From Deltaproteobacteria bacterium (GTDB lineage Bacteria > Desulfobacterota > Binatia > Binatales > Binataceae), in the NCBI GenBank assembly GCA_021786815.1, contig JAJYMR010000320.1:1-6007 (forward strand): a DNA stretch of 6,007 bases, in the 5' to 3' direction. Both the position numbers and the translations under genes were made by a program. The notes below the pieces were generated by a model. The model was not told the DNA's origin. It made no database searches and saw only the letters and a program-made list of their open reading frames with translations. The stretch's first letter is position 1, and every line of letters starts with the position of its first letter. Positions 1-5,807 of this stretch are shown one piece after another.

Positions 1-2
1 GG

Positions 3-524
3 CGCTCGCGTCCCAACCATTTTCGCGGCGTTACGACGGTTGTCGCAAAGCTTTTCAATATCGCGAAGCCGCATCTGGCGTTTTTCGGCGAGAAGGATTT
101 TCAGCAGCTTCGCGCGATTCAGCGGATGGTCGCCGACCTCAATTTCGACGTCGAGGTTGTCCCGATGCCGATCGTGCGCGAGGCCGACGGGCTGGCGATG
201 TCGTCGCGAAACGCGTACCTCGACCCGCGCGAGCGGCACGAGGCGCTCGCTCTAAGCCGCGCGCTTTCGGTCGCGCGTGAGAAATACCTGTGGGACGCGC
301 GCACGCCCGCCGAGCTGGTCGCGGCGGCGCAAGCGGTGCTCGAACAGGCCGAAGGCGTCAGGATCGAGTATGTCGAGGCGGTTGACGCCGAGACGCTTCA
401 GACGGCGGCTACGCTCGAGCGTCCGATTCTGCTCGCAATCGCGGCCAGGGTCGGCAATACCCGCCTGATCGACAACACGGTGCTGCGCCCCTCGACGCTT
501 TCATCCGAGCGCCCCCAGGCGTGA
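3..524 (+). CDS. panC: Pantoate--beta-alanine ligase (pantothenate synthetase), C-terminal part
   Basis: PanC joins pantoate and beta-alanine, using ATP through a pantoyl-adenylate, to make pantothenate in the cytoplasm. The reading frame is open from the window edge (first full codon at base 3) and gives 173 residues to the TGA at 522-524. The N-terminal third or so, with the HxGH nucleotide-binding motif, lies upstream of the window. Family landmarks visible in order are SRPNHFRGV near the edge (E. coli has SRPGHFRGV), the hallmark FGEKDFQQL about residue 28, and DGLAMSSRNAYL about residue 62, which is the KMSKS-like signature of this adenylate-forming enzyme. Near the end, RVGNTRLIDN matches the conserved C-terminal LGDARLIDN-type segment. 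The coding region is intact apart from the window cut. panD follows 50 bases after the stop, giving a panC-panD pair that is probably co-transcribed. Confidence 0.97.
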   Translation, partial: RSRPNHFRGVTTVVAKLFNIAKPHLAFFGEKDFQQLRAIQRMVADLNFDVEVVPMPIVREADGLAMSSRNAYLDPRERHEALALSRALSVAREKYLWDARTPAELVAAAQAVLEQAEGVRIEYVEAVDAETLQTAATLERPILLAIAARVGNTRLIDNTVLRPSTLSSERPQA

Positions 525-565
525 GTGTACGAGCGCGCGGCGCACTTCGTATTCATCGATTTTTC

Positions 566-570
566 GGAGG
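566..570 (+). promoter_or_regulatory. Ribosome binding site of panD that decides the start
   Basis: GGAGG lies four bases before the GTG at 575. It is the strongest ribosome-binding sequence between panC and panD. It supports starting panD at 575 rather than at the upstream in-frame GTG (521) or the downstream ATG (590), which is 19 bases away. Confidence 0.7.
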
Positions 571-574
571 CAAG

Positions 575-976
575 GTGGCAACCAGGATCATGCTGCGGGC
601 GAAGCTCCATCGCCTGACCCTTACCGGAGCGGACCCCGATTACGAGGGAAGTATCGCGATTGACCGCGACCTGCTCGACGCGGCGGGAATCATCCCGTTC
701 GAGCAGGTCCATGTCTGGAACGTCAGCAACGGCGAGAGGCTCGAGACCTACGCGATCGAAGCGCCGCGCGGCTCGGGCGAGGCGGCGCTCAACGGCGCGG
801 CGGCGCTTCGCGGCACGCCCGGCGACATCATCATTGTCGCGACGTTCGGCGCAATGGATGAAGACGAGGCGCGCCGTCATGTGCCGGTGGTTGTTCACGT
901 GGACAGCCGAAACCGGATCCGGCCCGGCGTCTCGCGCGATACGTTTGCGGCCGCAGCCGATTTCGTCGGCAAGTGA
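575..976 (+). CDS. panD: Aspartate 1-decarboxylase, pyruvoyl-dependent
   Basis: PanD decarboxylates L-aspartate to beta-alanine, the second substrate of the adjacent PanC. The 133-residue product is close to the family's usual length (about 126 in E. coli). It has the zymogen cleavage site YEGS at residues 23-26. Cleavage between Gly25 and Ser26 would turn Ser26 into the catalytic pyruvoyl group. Other conserved parts are the early LRAKLHR with Lys10, WNVSNGER followed by TYAIEAPRGSG, the NGAAA motif, and GDIIIVATFGAMDEDEAR. I chose the GTG at 575 because a GGAGG Shine-Dalgarno sits at 566-570, and the protein then begins four residues before the usual IMLRAKLHR opening. The frame stays open back to a GTG at 521 that overlaps the panC stop. 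That would add 18 residues that look unlike the family and leave the GGAGG inside the gene. The tail after about residue 110 is poorly conserved, as is usual. Confidence 0.97.
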   Translation: MATRIMLRAKLHRLTLTGADPDYEGSIAIDRDLLDAAGIIPFEQVHVWNVSNGERLETYAIEAPRGSGEAALNGAAALRGTPGDIIIVATFGAMDEDEARRHVPVVVHVDSRNRIRPGVSRDTFAAAADFVGK

Positions 977-1074
977 AGGGCCGGCTCAGCGCTCATTGTC
1001 GAATGCGCGCGCCTGTGGAACGGCGCTCATAGCATAGTCTGGAACGCCGGTTCGCAAGCGGCTACAAGACTCCC

Positions 1075-1542
1075 ATGTCGGGCCGAGCGTGGGCGGTGCC
1101 GTTTGCGGTGCTGGCGGGTCTGGGTGCGCTGGCGAGCGTGTGCCTGCACGTTGTTTCGCTTGCCGGAATCTGGACGCCGACGGTCTTCGAGTTGGCCGTG
1201 GCAGCCTTCGTCGGGGTTTTTGTCGTCTGGATGCCGGCGTTTCTCGCGGCCGAAAGAATGGTGCGCGGTTCGCGATGGCGCGAGGCGTGGAAGAGGGCGA
1301 TGCGCGGCGCTCCGCGATGGATGAGGCTGCTCGCGCTCTGGATGTTGGTTTACGCGCTCGTGGTTTTCTCGGGCTTCGGACTCTGGCGGTTGAGCACCGG
1401 GCGCGCGGCGGGCGAGGTTGCGCAGTTCAGGCTTCTCACGGCCTACGCGGCAGCTTTCCACGCGTTGGCCTTCTCGGCTCTCTATTCCTACCTGAATTTT
1501 GACGACTCAGACGCCGGCGCCGGGGCCGGCAAGCGGCTCTGA
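1075..1542 (+). CDS. Small multi-pass membrane protein, function unknown
   Basis: I do not recognise this 155-residue protein. Reading the hydrophobic stretches, it has four likely membrane helices at about residues 7-31, 35-58, 83-105 and 118-140. The segment between helices 2 and 3 (about 60-82) is rich in Arg, Lys and Trp and is probably cytoplasmic by the positive-inside rule. The C-terminal tail is short, Asp/Gly/Ala-rich and ends in KRL. Codon use favours G/C third positions, like the flanking genes, and alternative frames over the same stretch give low-complexity Arg-rich or Gly-rich proteins, so this frame is the likely real one. The ATG at 1075 has no good Shine-Dalgarno before it, so the start is uncertain. 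It lies 98 bases after panD on the same strand and converges on the radical SAM gene. It could be a late pan-operon member or an independent gene. Confidence 0.6.
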   Translation: MSGRAWAVPFAVLAGLGALASVCLHVVSLAGIWTPTVFELAVAAFVGVFVVWMPAFLAAERMVRGSRWREAWKRAMRGAPRWMRLLALWMLVYALVVFSGFGLWRLSTGRAAGEVAQFRLLTAYAAAFHALAFSALYSYLNFDDSDAGAGAGKRL

Positions 1543-1561
1543 GCGCGGCGCGGTACGGCTT

Positions 1562-1599
1562 AAAAACGCGCGAGGCCGAAGCGAATCGCTCCGGCCCCG
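1562..1599 (-). terminator. Intrinsic terminator of the minus-strand radical SAM gene
   Basis: Read on the minus strand, bases 1599-1571 form a 13-bp hairpin (arms 1587-1599 and 1571-1583) with a three-base loop. Two of the pairs are G-U. After four more bases comes a run of five T (AAAAA at 1562-1566 on the plus strand). It begins 34 bases past the radical SAM stop codon, where a terminator is expected. On the plus strand the same stem has two A-C mismatches in place of the G-U pairs and no following T run, so it should act mainly on the minus strand, between the two convergent genes. Confidence 0.65.
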
Positions 1600-1633
1600 T
1601 GGTATCTCGCCGTTTCAGACCGGTCCGCCCGGC

Positions 1634-2959
1634 TCAATAGTAATCGACCGGGTCGATCTGCCGCTTTGCGCCGTACCAGAACAGCATGTTCTCGGTCAGG
1701 CCCTGCCAGGTGAACTTGTTCGGCGGCATCAGCAGCCGCTTGAACATCGACTTGAACGAATAGAACTCCTTGGTGCAGCGCCAGACGCCTTCCTCAACCT
1801 GCTGCGGGCTGAGCTTCTTCGGGATGAACATGCAGCGGAAGTTGTTGGTGTACATGTCGGCGTCGGGGATGATGACGCGGTCCTCGGCCTCCAGCTTGGT
1901 GCGCATCGGAGTGCCCCTGCGCGGCGTCACGGTGTTGAAGAACGCCTCGGGCGCGCGGACTTCGTGCAGGAATTGCAGCGTATCGTCGAAGATCTTCGGA
2001 TGGTCCTCGTCGAGGCCGAACAGGAAGTTGAGCGAGTAGTAGATGCCGTGCTGCTCGAGACGCTTGAGCAGCTTCTTGTACTCCTTGGCGTGGTTCTGAA
2101 TCTTGTTCATCGAGAGCAGGCTGTCCTGGCTAATCGATTCCACGCCGATATTGACGTGGAAGATGCCTGCCTTGGCCGCAAGGTCGAGCAGTTCCTCGTC
2201 GTGGTTGGAATTGACCGTCCACAGGCACGAGAAGCGGATGTTGAGCGGGGCAAGCGCCTTGAACAGTTCCTTGGCGAAGCGATGTTTGCCGGTAATCTGG
2301 TCGTCGATGAACTGGAAACGCCGAAAGCCGGTTATCTCGATGTTCTTCTTGATTTCCTCGATGATGTCGCCGATCGGACGGGTCCGGTACGAGCCTTCAT
2401 AGAAGACCGGGATTTCGCAGAACGAGCATCGGTACGGGCATCCGCGGCTTGCTTGCACCGGGAGAGCCTTGAACAGGTAGCGGTTGAGCTTGAGCAGCTC
2501 GTGACGCGGACGCGGCAGGTTCTTCAGATCGTGAAGCTTGTCCGCCTTGTAAACGCGCTTGAGCTTGCCGTCGCGCCAATCCTGAAGAAGCCCGGGCCAG
2601 ACCAGGTCGGCCTCGCCCTGGACCACGGCGTCGGCGTGCTTGAGCGCTTCTTCGGTCTGGAGCGTGGCATGGAAGCCGCCCATCACGACCGGGACCCCGC
2701 GCTTTCGGAACTCGTCGGCGAGTTGATAGGCGCGCAGCGAGGCGCCGATGGTGGTGGTCATCCCGACCAGGTCCCATCCGGCGTCGAAATCGAGGTCCTC
2801 CAGGCGCTCGTCGGAAAGCGTGACGTCGTACTCGGGCGGGGTAAGTCCCGCCATCAACGGAATCATCAGCCCGATGATCAGGCGCCATCGGGTCTTGTGC
2901 GGCGTTCCGTCCAGATGAACGGTCGTCGGCTGAACCAGCAGGATTCGAGGTTTACTCAT
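1634..2959 (-). CDS. Radical SAM enzyme with N-terminal cobalamin-binding-type domain
   Basis: This 441-residue protein has the layout of class B (B12-dependent) radical SAM enzymes. Residues 1-140 look like the Rossmann-type cobalamin-binding domain: a strand at ILLVQP, DLVGMTTT, and then VVMGGFHATLQTEEALKHADAVVQGEAD. The DxHxxG base-off cobalamin motif is not apparent, which is common in this class. The radical SAM core follows. RGCPYRCSFC gives the CX3CX2C iron-sulfur motif at Cys174, Cys178 and Cys181. GVES at 272-275 is the usual SAM-contacting segment, and FLFGLDED at 312-319 is a late core strand. The C-terminal part (about 345-441), with TPRRGTPM and conserved aromatics, resembles the extension in HpnP-like and related enzymes. 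Known relatives methylate or rearrange unactivated carbons, for example in hopanoid lipids; the substrate here cannot be read. The ATG at 2959 has GGAGG at 2964-2968. The gene starts 27 bases after the CDP-alcohol phosphotransferase gene and is very likely in its operon. Confidence 0.95.
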   Translation of the reverse strand: MSKPRILLVQPTTVHLDGTPHKTRWRLIIGLMIPLMAGLTPPEYDVTLSDERLEDLDFDAGWDLVGMTTTIGASLRAYQLADEFRKRGVPVVMGGFHATLQTEEALKHADAVVQGEADLVWPGLLQDWRDGKLKRVYKADKLHDLKNLPRPRHELLKLNRYLFKALPVQASRGCPYRCSFCEIPVFYEGSYRTRPIGDIIEEIKKNIEITGFRRFQFIDDQITGKHRFAKELFKALAPLNIRFSCLWTVNSNHDEELLDLAAKAGIFHVNIGVESISQDSLLSMNKIQNHAKEYKKLLKRLEQHGIYYSLNFLFGLDEDHPKIFDDTLQFLHEVRAPEAFFNTVTPRRGTPMRTKLEAEDRVIIPDADMYTNNFRCMFIPKKLSPQQVEEGVWRCTKEFYSFKSMFKRLLMPPNKFTWQGLTENMLFWYGAKRQIDPVDYY

Positions 2960-2986
2960 ATGTCCTCCGCTGACGCGCGGCGGCGT

Positions 2987-4159
2987 TCAGCATCGCGCGC
3001 CAGTTCCCACTCGCCCCCATTGCCTTTGCGTAAGCCACATCAGGCCGAAGGCGAACACGTAAGTACCGAAAGCAACACTCCAGGCGAAGTAGTTCAAACG
3101 ATTAACCGCTGCGAGCAGGACCAGCAGATAAGCAAAATCGCGTCCGCTGACCCTGTCGACCATCGAAATCCATTTTTCGACGTCGGCACCGTGCACGCTG
3201 AATGCTCGATAGGTCGCCACTGCGCACAACGAAAAGCCGAACATCAGGACGGCGAACAGGTAAAGATACGCGACGCTTCCGGAAGCGCGGTAGCAGCCGA
3301 CGAAAATCCCGGCGAATATCGCGATATGCACGATATTGTCCGTAATCGTATCGAGCAGCCGCCCGAAGTTCGACTCCGTCATCGTGAGCCGTGCAAGCTC
3401 TCCGTCCACGCCGTCCACCGTGATCGACACCAGGAACAGGAGCGAACTCGCCAAGCGCACCCAGTACGACGGCGACGCGAACATCCATCCGCAGGCGAGC
3501 CCGACCGCGGTGTTTGCGACCGTGACCCGATTCGCCGTGACGGCGGGAATGCGCGCCAGGCGCAGGCTGATGCGCCACGACAGGTTACGATCGAGATGGC
3601 GTGCAAGAAAGGCGTCCTTATCGACCGTTTCTTCCTTGAGCGAGCGGGCGAGCTGGCGCTCGGCTTCCTCGCGGTCCTCCGGACGGCCGTTGAGCGCGAA
3701 CGGCAGACCAAGCGCTGCGCGGTACACACCCGCCGGCGTCAGGCCGCCGCGGATGAATTCCCCAAGCGGTCCGGTCGCGACCGAGCCGGCACGCTCCGAG
3801 TCCGAACTGAGCAGAGTCAGCACTCGGTCGGGCTGCCGCTCACCCTCGCTGACGACCTGGCTCAGGTACCAGGGCGACACGACCAGATTGCCGTTGAGCG
3901 CAAGACACGGCGCGGCTGGATCGAGCGGGTCGCGGCTGTTCAGCACCTGGTCAAACGACTCGACGATTTGAACCTCCGGCATGCCGGCGAACCGCCCGAG
4001 CGATCTGACCGCACGGTCACGCTCGTTCGGTGGCGCTTGGATGAAGAAGCGCTTGATGCCGACGCGCTTGCAGGTGGCCAATAGACGTTCAAGAAGCGGA
4101 CGTCCGAAGATCGCCTCCCCGCCGCGGGGTGGCGCCGTAAGCAGAGCTGTTTCGATCAA
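2987..4159 (-). CDS. Fusion of a degenerate nucleotidyltransferase domain with a CDP-alcohol phosphotransferase (IPCT/DIPPS-like)
   Basis: The C-terminal half (about 205-390) is an integral-membrane CDP-alcohol phosphotransferase. It moves a phospho-alcohol from a CDP-alcohol to an acceptor alcohol. The family signature DX2DGX2ARX8GX3DX3D is complete: Asp249, Asp252, Gly253, Ala256, Arg257, Gly266, Asp270, Asp274. Five or six membrane helices follow or flank it. Residues 1-165 resemble a GT-A nucleotidyltransferase fold (IFGRPLLERLLATCKRVGIKRFFIQ, then CLALNGNLVV). However, the glycine-rich GxGxR...PKP loop is not recognisable, and Asn91 stands where LNGD-type sequences carry the metal-binding Asp. 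The linker DAFLARHLDRNLSWRIS (about 182-198) is typical of bifunctional inositol-1-phosphate cytidylyltransferase/di-inositol-phosphate synthases. The start is a TTG at 4159, with AAGG six bases before it. The gene follows the MlaC-like gene after 71 bases and precedes the radical SAM gene. The substrate is unknown; inositol is only a guess from architecture. Confidence 0.93.
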   Translation of the reverse strand: MIETALLTAPPRGGEAIFGRPLLERLLATCKRVGIKRFFIQAPPNERDRAVRSLGRFAGMPEVQIVESFDQVLNSRDPLDPAAPCLALNGNLVVSPWYLSQVVSEGERQPDRVLTLLSSDSERAGSVATGPLGEFIRGGLTPAGVYRAALGLPFALNGRPEDREEAERQLARSLKEETVDKDAFLARHLDRNLSWRISLRLARIPAVTANRVTVANTAVGLACGWMFASPSYWVRLASSLLFLVSITVDGVDGELARLTMTESNFGRLLDTITDNIVHIAIFAGIFVGCYRASGSVAYLYLFAVLMFGFSLCAVATYRAFSVHGADVEKWISMVDRVSGRDFAYLLVLLAAVNRLNYFAWSVAFGTYVFAFGLMWLTQRQWGRVGTGARC

Positions 4160-4166
4160 GTGTGAC

Positions 4167-4205
4167 CTTGGTTAAGTGCCGGTTAAACCTGCTTATAGAA
4201 CCAAG
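4167..4205. repeat. Nested GGTT/AACC dyad with TTAA-N7-TTAAC, possible operator
   Basis: CTTGGTT at 4167-4173 and AACCAAG at 4199-4205 form a perfect 7-bp inverted repeat around 25 bases. Inside lies the 9-base palindrome GGTTAAACC (4181-4189), centred within about one base of the outer dyad. GGTTAA occurs twice in the same orientation exactly 11 bases apart (4170 and 4181), about one helical turn. On the minus strand this reads TTAA-N7-TTAAC. The element lies between the MlaC-like gene and the TTG start of the CDP-alcohol phosphotransferase gene, so it could be an operator or a 5' leader structure. No binding protein can be assigned. Confidence 0.45.
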
Positions 4206-4234
4206 TTTCTAAATGAAATCACACGTTAGGTCAA
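4206..4234 (-). promoter_or_regulatory. Candidate sigma-70-type promoter before the CDP-alcohol phosphotransferase gene
   Basis: On the minus strand, TTGACC (4234-4229, overlapping the stop codon of the MlaC-like gene) and TAGAAA (4211-4206) are separated by 17 bases. They match the -35 and -10 consensus at 5 of 6 and 4 of 6 positions. A second possible -10, TATAAG (4197-4192), lies just downstream but has only a poor -35. Transcription from here would drive the CDP-alcohol phosphotransferase and radical SAM genes separately from the MlaC-like gene. The surrounding 71 bases are clearly more AT-rich than the genes. Confidence 0.35.
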
Positions 4235-4914
4235 CGCGAGGGTAGCCGGACTGACCGCTCGGACGGTACCTTCGAAGCGGGGTCTTCTTCGACTGTCCCA
4301 GGGCGGTTTGCTGGAGCTGTGGAACTCGCCGGTTCGACGTGCTTTTCCAGGTCGGCAACCAGCTTTTGATACCCTTCCTGTTTCAGAGCCTTTTGAATCC
4401 GCGCGTGAACCGCCTTCGCGAGACTTTCCCCGTCGAGGCTTACGTCGGCAACTATCCATCGGCCGCCCTGCCGGGTAAGCGTGTAATCGATCGGAAGCTT
4501 TCCGCCCTCGGGTCGCGTAACGGTCGTCTCGACGACTCTGCCGGGGCCTTTGGCCGTCTCGCGGACGTAATCGACCCTGATTTGGGTGAGCGCTTTTGCG
4601 GCTCGCGGGTAGGCGAGCGTTTCGAGCGCCCGGGTAAAGAGCGAGACGAAGCGGTCGCGCTCGGCGCGGCCCAGTTTTTGCCACTCAGCACCGAGAGAAT
4701 CGCTGGCGAGCTTCCGAAGCGCTAGCCTGCGGCTTACTTTTGCGGCAGCCGCTGCCCGTTCAGCGGGCGTTTTGGCCTGCGCGTAGGTTTTCATCGAAGC
4801 GACGAGGGCGCGAATCGTGGCTTCGCCCGATCCGGCGGCCAAGGTCGTCGCGGGAAGAAGCAGTACGGCGAACGACAATGACAATGCCGCGAGCCGCGCG
4901 GCGAGAAATTTCAT
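4231..4914 (-). CDS. MlaC/Ttg2-family periplasmic phospholipid-binding protein
   Basis: MlaC-type proteins shuttle phospholipids through the periplasm between outer- and inner-membrane partners; HpnM of hopanoid clusters belongs to the same family. The 227-residue precursor begins with a signal peptide: basic start MKFLAAR, hydrophobic core at about 9-20, likely cleavage after LAA at about residue 27. The mature part has family landmarks: LGRAERDRFVSLFTRALETLAY (about 81-102), then IDYTLTRQGGRWIVADVSLDGESLAK (about 142-167), which matches the V-Y-x-L...W-x-V-x-DV...G-x-SL segment, and ARIQKALKQEGYQKLVADLEK, the usual helical end. A further 35 or so Pro/Ser/Ala/Glu-rich residues form an unusual, probably disordered tail. 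I chose the ATG at 4914 because it opens the signal peptide. A TTG at 5010 is in frame but would bury it. The Shine-Dalgarno is weak. No permease, ATPase or MCE-domain gene is in the window, so partners must lie elsewhere. The family call is firm, the exact cargo is not. Confidence 0.92.
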   Translation of the reverse strand: MKFLAARLAALSLSFAVLLLPATTLAAGSGEATIRALVASMKTYAQAKTPAERAAAAAKVSRRLALRKLASDSLGAEWQKLGRAERDRFVSLFTRALETLAYPRAAKALTQIRVDYVRETAKGPGRVVETTVTRPEGGKLPIDYTLTRQGGRWIVADVSLDGESLAKAVHARIQKALKQEGYQKLVADLEKHVEPASSTAPANRPGTVEEDPASKVPSERSVRLPSR

Positions 4915-5069
4915 CGAGGTGTAATTCAAGGGCTGGTTCTCCACAGCGCTCGCCGTGCTACGGATGAGCAGGCAGGCTCCTAAAGATGCCAGACAGACTC
5001 CGGTTGGCAAAGCCTAAAGTCGGACCGTTCTGGAGCATCGACGCGCCCGTTGGTACACTGAAGCGACAC
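4915..5069. other. Divergent intergenic region between the MlaC-like and HAD genes
   Basis: These 155 bases separate divergently read genes and should hold both promoters. On the plus strand TACACT (5054-5059) could be a -10 element only ten bases before the GTG of the HAD gene, but no convincing -35 goes with it. I see no clear promoter for the minus-strand MlaC-like gene. If the HAD gene instead starts at the ATG at 4986, the region shrinks to 71 bases. Confidence 0.4.
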
Positions 5070-5807
5070 GTGACCACGCTTCGCGCGATCCTGTTCGATT
5101 TTGGCGGAACTCTCGACCTCTCATCGCACTGGCTTGACCGCTTTCTGCAATGTTATCGCGCTGCAGGTTTCGAGCTTCAGCGTGAGGAGTTTGACAAGGC
5201 TTTCAGTCACGCGACGCGGGCTGGTTACGCGGCCGAACGGCCGATCGAGAATCTCGGCCTTGCCGGGCTGGTCGAATTTCTCGTCGCGCGGCAGTTTGAA
5301 TATCTGAAGACTGAAGGTCCGCGGGGTACAAGGCAGATACTCGAACGAGCGGAAACCGCTGGGCGTGCGAAGCTTGCCGAGCGGATCGCCGCGGTTTTCG
5401 TCAGGGAGACATCGGAGGGACTCAGGCGCAACCGGCGCGTTCTCGAAGAGCTCAGGCCACGGTTCAAGCTTGGCGTTGTGTCGAACTGGTACGGAAATCT
5501 CGAAGCCGTTCTGAGCGAGGCGGGGATGCGAACGTTCCTTGACGTTGTGGTTGATTCGACGCGCGAGGGCGTTTTCAAACCGGATCCGCTAATCTTTGAG
5601 TTGGCACTGCGGAAACTGCAAGTGGACGCGGCCGAGACAGCGATGGTTGGAGACTCTATCCTCAAGGACTGCGTCCCGGCCCATCGGCTCGGCATGCGCA
5701 CGATCCTGATTGACGCCGGCGCTCGCGCGTCGAAGGATGTACGAGCACCGGGGCTGCCCGATCACACAATCGGGTCGCTCGAGCAGGTCCTCGCTATCCA
5801 GTGGTAG
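5070..5807 (+). CDS. HAD-superfamily hydrolase (subfamily I type)
   Basis: HAD hydrolases usually remove phosphate through an aspartyl-phosphate intermediate. From the GTG at 5070 the product is 245 residues. Motif I is ILFDFGGTLD with nucleophile Asp10. Position +2, where phosphatases usually have the acid/base Asp, is Gly12. Motif II is LGVVSNW with Ser139. Motif III is Lys170 in GVFKPDP. Motif IV is MVGDSILKD with Asp195 and Asp200. A helical cap of about 120 residues lies between motifs I and II, as in subfamily I. The start is uncertain: neither GTG 5070 nor the in-frame ATG 4986 has a good Shine-Dalgarno, but 5070 places motif I at the expected few residues from the N-terminus. The next gene overlaps its end by seven bases, so the two are probably translated together. 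Beside a nucleotidyltransferase and a CDP-alcohol phosphotransferase, a phosphatase step in that pathway is plausible; the substrate is unknown. Confidence 0.92.
   Translation: MTTLRAILFDFGGTLDLSSHWLDRFLQCYRAAGFELQREEFDKAFSHATRAGYAAERPIENLGLAGLVEFLVARQFEYLKTEGPRGTRQILERAETAGRAKLAERIAAVFVRETSEGLRRNRRVLEELRPRFKLGVVSNWYGNLEAVLSEAGMRTFLDVVVDSTREGVFKPDPLIFELALRKLQVDAAETAMVGDSILKDCVPAHRLGMRTILIDAGARASKDVRAPGLPDHTIGSLEQVLAIQW

Noticed and set aside
398..898. 166-residue minus-strand open frame across the panC-panD junction
   Set aside because: It is fully antisense to two firmly identified enzymes, and its sequence has no recognisable fold or motif.
989..1046. Short direct repeats between panD and the membrane protein gene (GCGCTCAT at 989 and 1023, TGGAACG at 1016 and 1040)
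   Set aside because: They are only 7-8 bases, unequally spaced and in GC-rich sequence, so chance is an adequate explanation. No promoter or terminator could be supported in this gap.
1027..1461. 144-residue minus-strand open frame opposite the small membrane protein
   Set aside because: The product is low-complexity and rich in Arg, Pro and His, typical of the antisense of a GC-rich gene. The plus-strand frame gives coherent membrane helices instead.
1499..4084. An 861-codon plus-strand open frame with no stop, spanning two minus-strand genes
   Set aside because: It lies codon-on-codon antisense to the radical SAM and CDP-alcohol phosphotransferase genes, which share one frame. Its openness only means those genes avoid TTA, CTA and TCA codons, as expected in GC-rich DNA. 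The product resembles no family and its TTG start lies inside the upstream gene.
5054..5072. Possible leaderless start of the HAD gene (TACACT ten bases before GTG 5070)
   Set aside because: The spacing would fit a leaderless transcript, but no matching -35 element is visible and the start codon itself is uncertain.
5225..5701. 158-residue minus-strand open frame inside the HAD gene
   Set aside because: It is a Ser/Arg-rich shadow of a gene with all four HAD motif regions on the plus strand.
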